From positions 248,001 to 312,000 of the forward strand of contig WXYP01000003.1 of assembly GCA_009901575.1 (NCBI GenBank): a stretch of 64,000 nucleotides of DNA, given 5' to 3'. Numbering within the stretch: the first letter of the stretch is position 1; every line of letters begins with the position of its first letter. Positions 1 through 8,548 of this stretch are shown piece by piece. Below the pieces are notes generated by a model. The model had not been told where the DNA came from. It saw only the letters and a program-made list of their open reading frames with translations, and searched no databases. Source of the DNA: Flavobacteriaceae bacterium R38. Its GTDB lineage: Bacteria > Bacteroidota > Bacteroidia > Flavobacteriales > Flavobacteriaceae. Both the position numbers and the translations under genes were made by a program.

Positions 1-455
1 TATTTGCTCATCTTTTACAATGGAAATACTGGAATAAATCATCTGTAATGTCTGTTTTTGGTTGAATTCGTTATCGTATTAGTAGGTATTTTATTAATTG
101 CTTACATTTTATGTAAAATTTTTAACAAAATAATAATTTATTTAACACAAAAATTAATAATTCGATAATAAGTAAAAACTTTTTCAAATAAGATTGGTGA
201 AACTAAACTGATGAAATATTTTATTTATATATGGTATGTAATCTAATTTTAAATTCCTGTAGTCTTGACGACGATAATAATATTGATTTGTGCTGCTTTT
301 GATCCTATTGTAGAAATATTTGTTATAGAATTAATTAGCAGATGTCGATGGAGATAACTTTTCAGAAAGCGGACAGTCATTAGAGTAGTTAGATAATATT
401 AAATTTAAACTAATCCAATAGACACTGCCTGCTCTTTAGTATCATTTGAATGCGT
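1..455. other. intergenic stretch without a convincing gene
   Basis: No reading frame here has a credible start, length and composition. A hydrophobic run of about 34 codons near 60-165 lacks an ATG. Short acidic runs near 270-390 are interrupted by stops and may be random or the remains of a decayed gene. No terminator or promoter was identified with confidence. Confidence 0.5.
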
Positions 456-746
456 TTAAGAAATGCTTAAAATACATTCTAAAGGAATGGTCATAGATTT
501 TTTTAAGATTACAGATTTGTTAGTTACACCCCAAACAGTAGTTTCTACTCTTTTAAATCCGTCATTATCTACAAAAAGAATTTTTACTTTTTCACGCTCA
601 AGATTTCCTAGTGACATTGCTCTTTTTAAGTTTAAACAACGATTATGCTGTTCTTTTTTAGATAATAAAACTTCGTGAGTTGGAAAGTTTAAAAATGGAA
701 TTTGCTCTTTTTCTATCTTTTGAATAGTGGTGTTTCTGTTAATCAT
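456..746 (-). CDS. small conserved-looking protein of unknown function
   Basis: A 96-residue soluble protein with no signal peptide or membrane segment. The first half is basic and polar. The second half (about residues 50-96) alternates hydrophobic and charged residues as a small beta domain would, with GVTNKSVILKK as its core. I do not recognise a family. It stands alone upstream of a non-coding stretch, and codon use resembles its neighbours. It could be a small regulatory or PilZ-like beta-barrel protein, but no diagnostic motif supports that. Confidence 0.6.
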   Translation of the reverse strand: MINRNTTIQKIEKEQIPFLNFPTHEVLLSKKEQHNRCLNLKRAMSLGNLEREKVKILFVDNDGFKRVETTVWGVTNKSVILKKSMTIPLECILSIS

Positions 747-863
747 AGCGTATGAATTTTTGTTCTATCTATAAATTAAGTGGAGCTAATAGTGATGAAA
801 TTACAGTCAAATCCAATATTTTAACAGAAATATCAAGGTTTTAACATTTTTTATACGAAAAAT

Positions 864-1361
864 TTAACGTAAAGGAAACCCCTTTGCAGCCCACCAAGGA
901 TGGATTTCTATAACTAACCTGCCGGCTTTTACCATAGGATCCATATTTGCTAAACTATCTGCCATTTCTTGAGTAGGTGTATTATAAATGGTAATTCCAC
1001 GAATATCTCCATCATCTCCAAAGGGTCCTGAGATATCTGCATAACCTTCTTCATACATGCGACCTAAGTGTTCTAAATGTAAAGTTTGTAAGCTATCTGC
1101 TTCTTTTTTACTTTGGTTGCGATGAGGTCCACTTTTTAAAAATGCTATAAAATACTGTTGCATGATAATGGTATCTCCCGATTTTTCATCGATATAATCA
1201 AAAGTTTGAAATCCTTTTTGCTCTAAATCTTTTTTTATAGATGCAATTGATTTCTCTTTCTTAGGTGAAACTACCTCCGTAGTATGTGCTTTCTTTTCCT
1301 GATGACATGAAATAAAAGAACATACAAATGCAAAAAGTAATAGGTATAAATTATTTTTCAT
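864..1361 (-). CDS. YCII-related lipoprotein
   Basis: A 165-residue protein starting with a lipoprotein signal peptide. The lipobox ends at Cys19 (FISCHQ), so the mature protein should be anchored to a membrane. After a charged linker, residues about 60-160 resemble the YCII fold: a strand with QQYFIAFLKSGPHR, a helix LQTLHLEHLGRMYEEG, then GPFGDDGDIRGITIYN and a C-terminal pattern typical of YCII (MADSLANMDPMVKAGRL). YCII domains are small ferredoxin-like folds, some with enzymatic activity; the substrate here is unknown. It lies just downstream of the CYTH gene on the same strand. Confidence 0.8.
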   Translation of the reverse strand: MKNNLYLLLFAFVCSFISCHQEKKAHTTEVVSPKKEKSIASIKKDLEQKGFQTFDYIDEKSGDTIIMQQYFIAFLKSGPHRNQSKKEADSLQTLHLEHLGRMYEEGYADISGPFGDDGDIRGITIYNTPTQEMADSLANMDPMVKAGRLVIEIHPWWAAKGFPLR

Positions 1362-1400
1362 GATTTAAATTTTTAAACGATTATACGTTGAAAGAATATT

Positions 1401-1883
1401 TTACAATTTTTCTTTTTCCCAATTTTTAAATGGATGTTTACTTAATTGTGAGTTATAATATTTGATCTCGCCTGTTACTTCTTTTCCTAACCAATCTGGC
1501 TTTATAAAACTTTCGTCTTCTGAAGATAATTCAATTTCTGCAATGACTAATCCTTTATTTTTATCATAGAATTCATCGACTTCAAAAATGTGATTTTTTG
1601 CTTTTATTTTATATCGTTTTTTTACGATAATATGTTTTAAACAAAGACTTAATAATTTTTCTGCTTCGTCAATAGGAACTTCTTTTTCCCATTCAAAACG
1701 AGTGGTTCCCGCTGCGTTTGATTTTCCTTTAACCGTGATAAATCCTTTGCTGTTTTTAGTTCTTACCCTGACAGTTCTTTCCGGATCAATAGTTAAAAAA
1801 CCTTGAGAGATTGTTGACTCAGATATAGCTTCACTTTTAAAAGCATCAGATTTTACTAAAAATTTACGCTCTATCTCTATCAT
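1401..1883 (-). CDS. CYTH domain protein (inorganic triphosphatase / class IV cyclase family)
   Basis: A 160-residue single-domain protein. It opens with the CYTH signature ExExK (IEIERKFLV), followed by alternating basic and acidic strands of the triphosphate tunnel (RTVRVRTKNSKGFITVKG, EWEKEVP, EVDEFYDKNKGLVIAEIEL). Bacterial members of this size usually hydrolyse inorganic triphosphate; a few are adenylate cyclases. The sequence does not decide which, although lone short CYTH proteins of this type are more often triphosphatases. It is divergent from dinB with about 100 bp between them. Confidence 0.88.
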   Translation of the reverse strand: MIEIERKFLVKSDAFKSEAISESTISQGFLTIDPERTVRVRTKNSKGFITVKGKSNAAGTTRFEWEKEVPIDEAEKLLSLCLKHIIVKKRYKIKAKNHIFEVDEFYDKNKGLVIAEIELSSEDESFIKPDWLGKEVTGEIKYYNSQLSKHPFKNWEKEKL

Positions 1884-1980
1884 CTGGATATATTGATTAC
1901 GAATTATTTTAACTAAATATAATTAAATAACTGAACTCCATTCAAAACATTCTTTTAAACAGAAACATTAATTTTACATC

Positions 1981-3090
1981 ATGGAGGAGATGCAATTGCC
2001 TTTGCGAAAAATAATTCATGTAGATATGGATGCTTTCTATGCGTCTGTTGAACAGATGGATAATCCCGAATTAAGAGGAAAACCCATAGCTGTTGGCGGA
2101 GGTGGAAAAAGAGGTGTGGTGTCTGCAGCCAGTTATGAAGCCAGGAAATTTGGTGTGCGTAGTGCAATGAGTGGTTTTTTGGCGAAACGCAGATGTCCGG
2201 ACCTTATTTTTGTACACACTCGTTTTGACAGATATCGGGAAATTTCCAAACAGGTAAGAGCAATTTTTTATGACTATACGGATTTGGTAGAACCCCTCTC
2301 TTTAGATGAAGCATATCTTGATGTTACTCAGAATAAAAAAGGAAATCCATCTGCTACTTTGATCGCAGAGGAAATTAGGCAGCGAATTTTTGATGAAGTC
2401 GGAATTACAGCTTCGGCCGGAATTTCTATCAATAAATTTATAGCCAAAGTTGCCAGCGATTACAATAAGCCTAACGGACAAAAAACAGTAAATCCGGAAG
2501 AAGTTTTAACCTTTCTGGAAAACCTGGAGATTAGAAAATTTTATGGCGTTGGGAAGGTAACTGCGGAGAAAATGTATAAGCTGGGAATTTTTACAGGAAA
2601 AGACCTGAAAGGGAAAACCCAGGATTTTTTAGATGGACATTTTGGTAAAAGCGGATCGTTTTATTATAACGTAGTGAGAGGGATTCACAGAAGTGAAGTA
2701 AAACCAAATAGAATTCCTAAATCGGTTGCAGCAGAACGAACGTTTAGAGATAATCTGACCAGTGAGATTTTTATGGTTGAAAAATTAGATCATATCGCTA
2801 CAGAACTCGCTAAAAGATTGAATAAATACAAAATTTCCGGTAAGACAGTAACACTAAAAATTAAATACAGTGATTTTACCTTGCAGACCAGAAGTAAGAC
2901 ACTTAATTATTTTGTAGCAGATAAAAGCCTTATCCTGGAAACTGCCAAAGAATTACTTTACCAGGAAAAAATGCAGAATTCTGTACGTTTGCTTGGCATT
3001 TCTTTAGCAAATCTTAATACAGAAGACAAAAAAGTCGAAAATGAAATCCCAAAAGAGACACTCTCTGTACAGTTAAAGTTCGAGTTTTGA
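1981..3090 (+). CDS. dinB: DNA polymerase IV
   Basis: A Y-family translesion polymerase of 369 residues, close to the usual length. The first catalytic carboxylate motif is VDMDAFYASVEQ (about residues 14-25) and the second is LSLDEAYLDV (about 106). A helix-hairpin-helix region (FYGVGKVTAEKMYKLG) lies near 185, and a little-finger domain follows. The C-terminus VQLKFEF fits a sliding-clamp-binding peptide. The enzyme copies past damaged template bases with low fidelity. A near-consensus -7 box (TAATTTTA, 1969-1976) ends only 4 bp before the ATG, suggesting a very short or absent 5' leader. Confidence 0.96.
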   Translation: MEEMQLPLRKIIHVDMDAFYASVEQMDNPELRGKPIAVGGGGKRGVVSAASYEARKFGVRSAMSGFLAKRRCPDLIFVHTRFDRYREISKQVRAIFYDYTDLVEPLSLDEAYLDVTQNKKGNPSATLIAEEIRQRIFDEVGITASAGISINKFIAKVASDYNKPNGQKTVNPEEVLTFLENLEIRKFYGVGKVTAEKMYKLGIFTGKDLKGKTQDFLDGHFGKSGSFYYNVVRGIHRSEVKPNRIPKSVAAERTFRDNLTSEIFMVEKLDHIATELAKRLNKYKISGKTVTLKIKYSDFTLQTRSKTLNYFVADKSLILETAKELLYQEKMQNSVRLLGISLANLNTEDKKVENEIPKETLSVQLKFEF

Positions 3091-3235
3091 AAAAAATCAA
3101 GCGATTGTTTGTTTAATATTAGATGTAAATTTTCCTGTTAAAGAAATAGATTTTTAAACAAAACTGTTAATGTTTTTTAATAATATTAAATTCATAATCG
3201 TATCTCGTATTTTAGAAATTTAAATAACTAATTTG

Positions 3236-3748
3236 ATGAGTGAATTAAAAGCATACGATAAGGCGGCTTCCATGTTTTATAAAACTCTTTCTATTTCAGA
3301 AGCTCCTCTCTTATCATGGGATATATACAGTCAGCATTTCTTCAGAATATCGAAGTGTAGTAACGATGCTCATTATTTCAATAACTTATCAAAAAACTGG
3401 AAACAACAATGGGATTTTAATGAAGAGCTATTTCAAAAAGACAGAGTTGTTATTTTAACCGATGCAGTATTAAATATTGTATATTCTTCATATAATATCA
3501 CAGGGCTAAATGGATACACTCTTGAAGAGATTAAAGGGAAGTCTCCAAAAATGTTCCAGGGAAAAGATACATGCAAGAAAACCAGTGATTACATAAGAAA
3601 AGCAATACAAAAAGAAGAATCTTTCCAGGCTAAAATTCTAAATTATAAGAAGAATGGTAGTACTTATTTATGCGATATAGAGGGGCATCCTATACACAAT
3701 AAAAAAGGAGAGTTGATTAACTTCATCGCCTTTGAATGCCCTGCCTGA
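3236..3748 (+). CDS. single-domain PAS (LOV-like) sensor protein without output domain
   Basis: A 170-residue protein. Residues about 75-168 form one PAS domain: VVILTDAVLNIVYSS, then YTLEEIKGKSPKMFQG, then a helix and the strand NYKKNGSTYLCDIEGHPI. The GKSPKMFQG segment aligns with the LOV-domain GxNCRFLQG loop, but the photo-active cysteine is replaced by proline, so flavin-adduct chemistry is not expected. The N-terminal 70 residues are helical and aromatic-rich. No kinase, GGDEF or DNA-binding domain follows. The ATG at 3236 is preferred over the TTG at 3233. It may act as a stand-alone sensory partner; its ligand is unknown. Confidence 0.82.
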   Translation: MSELKAYDKAASMFYKTLSISEAPLLSWDIYSQHFFRISKCSNDAHYFNNLSKNWKQQWDFNEELFQKDRVVILTDAVLNIVYSSYNITGLNGYTLEEIKGKSPKMFQGKDTCKKTSDYIRKAIQKEESFQAKILNYKKNGSTYLCDIEGHPIHNKKGELINFIAFECPA

Positions 3749-3909
3749 CAATCTTTTTCTGATTTATACCTACTTGAATATACAAGAGTTGATAAACAGA
3801 GATGCTGTTTTGTCATAGAAAAATGCAAAGCCCTTTATCCTGCCAAAACTCGATACAGAAGATTAAAAGATAGAAAAAGAAATACTTTTATATAGTTAAA
3901 ACCTGAGTT

Positions 3910-5352
3910 TTAAAAGCTACAACTTTCTATTTCTGTAATTCTTAATGTATTTACCATTCCTTTATCTTGTATAGGCATTGCAGCCAAACTGATAAGCATA
4001 TCACCTACATCTAAAAACCCTTTTTCGCATGCAATTTTATTTACATCTTCAATAGTTTCATCTGTGCTGACAAATTTGTCATAATAAAAAGCTTTTACTC
4101 CCCACAATAAGCTTAATTGTGATAAAATTCGTTTGTTTGAGGTAAATACAAGAATATGTGCACTTGGCCTCCAGGCAGAAATTTGAAAAGCTGTATATCC
4201 ACTATTGGTTAGCGTAGAAATGGCTTTAGCTTTAATTTCATTGGCCATTAGAGCTGCATGATAGCAAACAGATTTTGTGATGTATCTCTTTGTACGAATA
4301 TGAGGTGGTTCTTGCGGAACTTTTATTAAAGAAGAATGCTCTACACTCTCAATAATACTGCTCATGCGTTCTATAACCTGAACAGGGTAACTTCCTACAG
4401 ATGTTTCTCCCGATAGCATAACTGCATCTGCACCATCCATAACAGAATTGGCAACATCATTTACTTCTGCACGTGTCGGAGTAAGACTGGTAATCATACT
4501 CTCCATCATTTGGGTAGCTATGATTACGGGGATTCTTGCTTTTTTAGCTCGTAATACCAGTTGTTTTTGTATAAGCGGAACTTCTTGGGCAGGGACTTCA
4601 ACTCCAAGATCCCCACGTGCAACCATGAGTCCGTCACAATAAGCAACAATCTTATCGATGTTTTCAACGGCTTCCGGTTTTTCAATTTTGGCAATAATCG
4701 GAATTTTATGCTTAGAGTGCTTTTTTATCAATTCCTGAAGTTCCATTAAATCTGCACTGTGGCGTACAAAAGAAAGTGCGATCCAATCAACTTCCTGGCC
4801 AACAGCGAAAATAGCATCTTTTACATCTTTTTCTGTAAGTGCAGGTAGTGATATATTGGTATTAGGAAGGTTAACTCCTTTTTTAGACCTTAGCGGACCT
4901 CCCTGAATAACTTTAGCTTTTACTTTTGATTTTCTATCGGTATGGAGTACTTCAAAAATAAGTTTCCCGTCATCAAGTAATATTCTTTCTCCTTCATTGA
5001 CATCTTTTGGAAACGCTTTATAGTTCATATAAACTTTTGTTGCATCTCCTTTAAATTCTTTGCCGGTGATAAAAGTAATTTCATCTCCTTCACTTACTAT
5101 GATATCTTCTGTCATTACTCCTACCCGGAGCTTTGGTCCCTGGAGATCTGCAAGAATTGCTGTGCTATATCCAAATTCGTCACTTAAAGAACGAATCATT
5201 TTAATTCGGTTTTTTACATCTTCGTAATCGGCATGTGAAAAGTTAATACGAAAAACATTAACCCCAGCTTCGATCATATTTTTTAATGTCTCTTTTTTGG
5301 CTGTGGATGGCCCTAGCGTAGCAACAATTTTTGTTTTCTTTTTATTAGGCAT
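3910..5352 (-). CDS. pyk: pyruvate kinase
   Basis: A 480-residue protein that transfers phosphate from phosphoenolpyruvate to ADP in the last step of glycolysis. Recognisable features are the N-terminal KTKIVATLGPST, the substrate loop ILADLQGPKLRVG, the signature IPIIAKIEKPEAVENID with catalytic Lys, MVARGDLGVEVP, and IATQMMESMI. The length fits the full TIM barrel, B domain and regulatory C domain. It starts 3 bp after the stop of the IPExxxVDY gene, so the two are almost certainly co-transcribed, an arrangement I associate with flavobacteria. Confidence 0.97.
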   Translation of the reverse strand: MPNKKKTKIVATLGPSTAKKETLKNMIEAGVNVFRINFSHADYEDVKNRIKMIRSLSDEFGYSTAILADLQGPKLRVGVMTEDIIVSEGDEITFITGKEFKGDATKVYMNYKAFPKDVNEGERILLDDGKLIFEVLHTDRKSKVKAKVIQGGPLRSKKGVNLPNTNISLPALTEKDVKDAIFAVGQEVDWIALSFVRHSADLMELQELIKKHSKHKIPIIAKIEKPEAVENIDKIVAYCDGLMVARGDLGVEVPAQEVPLIQKQLVLRAKKARIPVIIATQMMESMITSLTPTRAEVNDVANSVMDGADAVMLSGETSVGSYPVQVIERMSSIIESVEHSSLIKVPQEPPHIRTKRYITKSVCYHAALMANEIKAKAISTLTNSGYTAFQISAWRPSAHILVFTSNKRILSQLSLLWGVKAFYYDKFVSTDETIEDVNKIACEKGFLDVGDMLISLAAMPIQDKGMVNTLRITEIESCSF

Positions 5353-5355
5353 TCC

Positions 5356-5829
5356 TTAAAAAATTAAATTGTTTTTAGATTTTAATTCATTCGGGTCTAT
5401 TTGATAGGCCGTAGTTATTTGAGGTATCTTATTTACCTTTTTTAAGGTACAATCTGCTTCCTGAAATGTACCTCCATTATCGATTTTTAAAAAATAGTCA
5501 ACATTTTTATGCTCCGGAATTAAATAATGAGTAGCATATGATTCACTGTTATTAAAAAGGTTAGTCGATGTTTTTTGATGAACCTGAACAATGGAAGTGT
5601 TGGTAATTAAATTCCATAGGGTATCCTGATAGATATCATCCCATTCAAAAATTCCAAAAGAGATTTCATCATTAAAATCGATATTATACCTGGTCTTTTT
5701 AAATTTAGAGTTGAGTTGTTGATTTAGAAAATAAGCTAGTTGATAATCTTCCAAATGACTGTGAATAGCGATTAGGGTATAAGTGGGTTGGTAGATATCA
5801 TCTAATATTTTATGAATAGCCATATACAT
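5356..5829 (-). CDS. IPExxxVDY family protein
   Basis: A 157-residue protein containing the family-defining motif IPEHKNVDYFLKID near residues 103-116. The family is restricted to Bacteroidota and its function is unknown. The rest has short hydrophobic and aromatic stretches with no signal peptide or membrane helix. It lies directly upstream of pyk. The pairing suggests a link with pyruvate kinase expression or assembly, but that is inference from position only. Confidence 0.87.
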   Translation of the reverse strand: MYMAIHKILDDIYQPTYTLIAIHSHLEDYQLAYFLNQQLNSKFKKTRYNIDFNDEISFGIFEWDDIYQDTLWNLITNTSIVQVHQKTSTNLFNNSESYATHYLIPEHKNVDYFLKIDNGGTFQEADCTLKKVNKIPQITTAYQIDPNELKSKNNLIF

Positions 5830-5849
5830 ATATACGTTACATGGAAATG

Positions 5850-5857
5850 TAAATATA
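5850..5857 (-). promoter_or_regulatory. probable -7 box for the IPExxxVDY-pyk operon
   Basis: On the minus strand this reads TATATTTA, one base from the Bacteroidota -7 consensus TAnnTTTG, 20 bp before the ATG. The 110-bp gap after rnc makes a separate promoter plausible. No clear -33 TTTG was found. Confidence 0.4.
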
Positions 5858-5939
5858 GGGTACTAATACAGATGAAACAACTTTTAACAGATTGTTAATG
5901 AAAAATTAAACACGAAAACGATATAGTGTTCAAAAGTGA

Positions 5940-6680
5940 TTACGAATTGATCTTTATTTTTTCCTGAAGTGCGAAATAAGCTCTCTTGGCAGCTCTTTCT
6001 TCTGCTTTTTTCTTAGAAGTAGCTCTTGCTTTTGCTATAATTTTTCCATCGAGAGATAATTTAACGGCAAAATGCTTAATAGTATCTTTACCGGTATCTT
6101 CATAGACCTGAAAATTGAATGCTTTTTTCTCTTTTTGACTCCATTCAATAAGCAAGCTCTTGTAACTGATGATCTTTCCTTCCAGTTTTTGAATATCTAC
6201 GTAGGGCTTAATTACTTTTTTATCGATAAATTTTTTGCAATACGTATAGCCTCTGTCTAAAAAAACAGCGCCTACAAGTGCTTCAAACATATTGCCATGT
6301 ACGTTATCGCCAAAGTTTTTCTTGGGAATTTTACTTTCTAAATATGCGATAAGTCCAAAATCTCTTCCTAATTCATTTAGATGCTCTCTACTAACCACTT
6401 TAGAACGCATTTTAGTGAGGTAACCTTCGTCACCAGAAGGTACTTCTCTAAATAAATAATCGGAAATAACAGCACTTAGCATAGCATCACCTAAAAACTC
6501 CAGTCGTTCATAATTTATCGGATTGCCCTGATCATCTTTTTTGTTGGTAGAACGATGAATAAATGCTTTGTGATAATAATGCAGGTCTTTAGGTTGAAAA
6601 CCCAGGATTTTTTTAAGAAATAAAAAAAAATTCCCGTCATCTTCTGAACGGGAATTTAATATTTTTTGAATGATACTCAT
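5940..6680 (-). CDS. rnc: ribonuclease III
   Basis: A 246-residue double-strand-specific endoribonuclease that processes rRNA precursors and structured mRNAs. The catalytic signature NYERLEFLGDAMLSAVISDY lies near residues 57-76. A second acidic cluster, GNMFEALVGAVFLDRG, lies near 128-143. The C-terminal 70 residues form a double-stranded-RNA-binding domain (ending ARATSKKKAEERAAKRAYFALQ). The order acpP-fabF-rnc, with 9 bp between fabF and rnc, matches the conserved bacterial arrangement linking fatty-acid synthesis and RNase III. Confidence 0.97.
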   Translation of the reverse strand: MSIIQKILNSRSEDDGNFFLFLKKILGFQPKDLHYYHKAFIHRSTNKKDDQGNPINYERLEFLGDAMLSAVISDYLFREVPSGDEGYLTKMRSKVVSREHLNELGRDFGLIAYLESKIPKKNFGDNVHGNMFEALVGAVFLDRGYTYCKKFIDKKVIKPYVDIQKLEGKIISYKSLLIEWSQKEKKAFNFQVYEDTGKDTIKHFAVKLSLDGKIIAKARATSKKKAEERAAKRAYFALQEKIKINS

Positions 6681-6689
6681 CCAACAAAT

Positions 6690-7940
6690 CTAATCTAATT
6701 TTCTAAATAAAACACATGCATTATGGCCACCAAAACCAAAAGTATTACTCATGGCAACTTTTACATCTCTGGCTTGTGCTTTATTTAGTGTTAAATTTAA
6801 TGAACTATCTATGTTTTCATCTACAGTACTATGATTAATGGTTGGTGGAACCATATTGTTGGTCATAGCCAAGATAGATGCAATAGCTTCAATAGCCCCG
6901 GCAGCTCCTAACAAGTGACCGGTCATTGATTTTGTTGAATTTATATTGATATTTTTAGAGTGATCGCCAAAAACTTTTGTAATTGCTTTCAATTCTGCAA
7001 CATCTCCTAACGGAGTGGATGTTCCATGGGTATTGATAGCGTCTACATCTTTGGCATCAAGCCCAGCATCTCTTAGACAATTGAGCATTACGCGTTCTAC
7101 TCCTATCCCGTCTGGATGAGGTGCTGTCATGTGATAAGCATCACTAGACATTCCTCCCCCTATTATTTCGGCATAGATTTTAGCTCCTCGAGCCTTTGCG
7201 TGTTCATATTCTTCTAAGATTAAGGCCCCTGCACCTTCTCCTAAAACAAAACCATCTCGATTGGCATCGAAAGGTCTGGATGCGGTTTCAGGACTATCAT
7301 TTCTGGTTGAAAGGGCATGCATTGCATTAAATCCTCCCATACCAGCTTGTGTTACTGCTGCTTCACTTCCACCTGTAACGATAATATCACAATGCCCTAA
7401 ACGAATGTAGTTTAACGCATCGATCATTGCATTAGCAGATGAAGCACAAGCCGAAACAGTGGTATAGTTTGGCCCCATAAAACCATGTTTGATAGAGATA
7501 TTTCCAGGAGCAATATCGGCGATCATTTTAGGAATAAAGAAAGGATTAAACCTAGGTGTCCCATTTCCTTCAGCGAAGTTAACCACTTCATCCTGGAAAG
7601 TTTTTAATCCTCCGATTCCAGCTCCCCAAATAACACCAACTCTAAACTTATCTACTTCATCGAGATTAAAACCTGCATCCTTAATCGCTTCATCTGAAGA
7701 AACTAGTGCATACTGGGCAAAACTGTCCAGTTTACGAGCCTCTTTTCTGTCAAAGAAATCGAGCGGATTATAGTTTTTTATCTCACAAGCAAACTTGGTT
7801 TTGAATTTTTCTGGATCAAAATGGGTAATAGGAGCACAACCACTTTTACCATTTACCAATCCGTCCCAATATTCTTCAATATTGTTACCAATAGGTGTTA
7901 AGGCGCCAAGACCAGTGACTACTACTCGCTTTAATTCCAT
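6690..7940 (-). CDS. fabF: beta-ketoacyl-[acyl-carrier-protein] synthase II
   Basis: A 416-residue condensing enzyme that extends acyl-ACP with malonyl-ACP in fatty-acid elongation. The Cys-His-His catalytic triad is visible: Cys in TVSACASSANAMI (about residue 165), His in NTHGTSTPLGD (about 305), and His in STKSMTGHLLGAAGA (about 340). The C-terminal glycine-rich SNTFGFGGHNAC is typical. Start and length agree with the family. It lies 13 bp downstream of acpP, which encodes its carrier protein. Confidence 0.97.
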   Translation of the reverse strand: MELKRVVVTGLGALTPIGNNIEEYWDGLVNGKSGCAPITHFDPEKFKTKFACEIKNYNPLDFFDRKEARKLDSFAQYALVSSDEAIKDAGFNLDEVDKFRVGVIWGAGIGGLKTFQDEVVNFAEGNGTPRFNPFFIPKMIADIAPGNISIKHGFMGPNYTTVSACASSANAMIDALNYIRLGHCDIIVTGGSEAAVTQAGMGGFNAMHALSTRNDSPETASRPFDANRDGFVLGEGAGALILEEYEHAKARGAKIYAEIIGGGMSSDAYHMTAPHPDGIGVERVMLNCLRDAGLDAKDVDAINTHGTSTPLGDVAELKAITKVFGDHSKNININSTKSMTGHLLGAAGAIEAIASILAMTNNMVPPTINHSTVDENIDSSLNLTLNKAQARDVKVAMSNTFGFGGHNACVLFRKLD

Positions 7941-7953
7941 AAAGTATATTTAC

Positions 7954-8187
7954 TTATTTCGCTTCTTCTATATATTGGATTGCTTGACCAACTGTTGCAA
8001 TGTTTTCTGCTTGGTCATCAGGAATTTGGATATCGAATTCTTTTTCGAATTCCATAATCAATTCTACAGTGTCTAGAGAATCTGCTCCTAAATCGTTCGT
8101 GAAGCTAGCTTCTGCAACTACTTCATTTTCATCAACGCCTAATTTATCCACGATAATCGCTTTTACTCTTGATGCAATGTCTGACAT
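7954..8187 (-). CDS. acpP: acyl carrier protein
   Basis: A 77-residue acidic protein with the phosphopantetheine attachment motif [12 protein letters not shown]; the serine is at about residue 37. It carries growing acyl chains for FabF and the other fatty-acid enzymes. Length and helix pattern are standard. It is the first gene of the acpP-fabF-rnc run. Confidence 0.98.
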   Translation of the reverse strand: MSDIASRVKAIIVDKLGVDENEVVAEASFTNDLGADSLDTVELIMEFEKEFDIQIPDDQAENIATVGQAIQYIEEAK

Positions 8188-8218
8188 AATTTTTTGATTT
8201 TTAAATTTTAAATTTTGG

Positions 8219-8226
8219 CAAAAATA
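8219..8226 (-). promoter_or_regulatory. -7 promoter box of the acpP-fabF-rnc operon
   Basis: The minus strand reads TATTTTTG, a perfect match to TAnnTTTG, 31 bp before the acpP start codon. T-rich sequence lies at the expected -33 position but without a clean TTTG. Confidence 0.6.
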
Positions 8227-8458
8227 AAAAACTTTAGATTAAAACAACATTTTACTTTTAAAATGTGGTCGTAATTTACTAAAAATAAACACAAGTAATT
8301 TATTTTTGACTTCGCATTGTTAATAATTATTCTTTTTTTTGTTCTGTATACAAAATACAGGTGCATATTTAAGGCCTAATTTTGAAATAAAATAATTAAT
8401 CTGACACTTTATTATTACTTATGTTAGATTTCTTACAAAAAACCACAAACTTAACTAC

Positions 8459-8476
8459 ATGAAACGAGCATGTTAA
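8459..8476 (+). CDS. five-residue upstream ORF (MKRAC) before purN
   Basis: ATG, AAA, CGA, GCA, TGT, TAA. The identical 18 nt occur in the nadD leader. The TAA lies in the 5' arm of the conserved hairpin, so ribosomes on this ORF would affect folding. Whether it is translated is unknown; conservation in both leaders is the only support. Confidence 0.45.
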   Translation: MKRAC

Positions 8477-8548
8477 AAGTTCTATCACACAAAGGAGTGA
8501 TAAATAGCGAATAGTATGTGACTTTTGAAAAACAATAAATATTAACAC
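8459..8548 (+). promoter_or_regulatory. structured leader shared with nadD, upstream of purN
   Basis: The 90 nt before the purN ATG closely match the 89 nt before nadD (26298-26386, minus strand): about 80% identity by hand count over 81 ungapped columns, with the first 19 nt identical. It begins with the mini-ORF ATG AAA CGA GCA TGT TAA. A stem pairs 8473-8480 with 8521-8528 and encloses the ORF's stop codon. In the nadD copy the equivalent stem has a T-A pair where this copy has A-T, a compensatory change. An inner stem TATCAC/GTGATA (8483-8488 with 8497-8502) occurs in this copy. Translational regulation or reinitiation is inferred, not shown. Confidence 0.6.

Noticed and set aside
58-165. 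A hydrophobic reading frame of about 34 codons that could be a small membrane peptide
   Set aside because: No ATG, only a TTG, and no promoter; composition is what AT-rich non-coding DNA gives by chance.
8459-8548. Interpretation of the purN leader as a known purine or tetrahydrofolate riboswitch
   Set aside because: The sequence lacks the conserved cores I know for those classes, and the same element stands before nadD.
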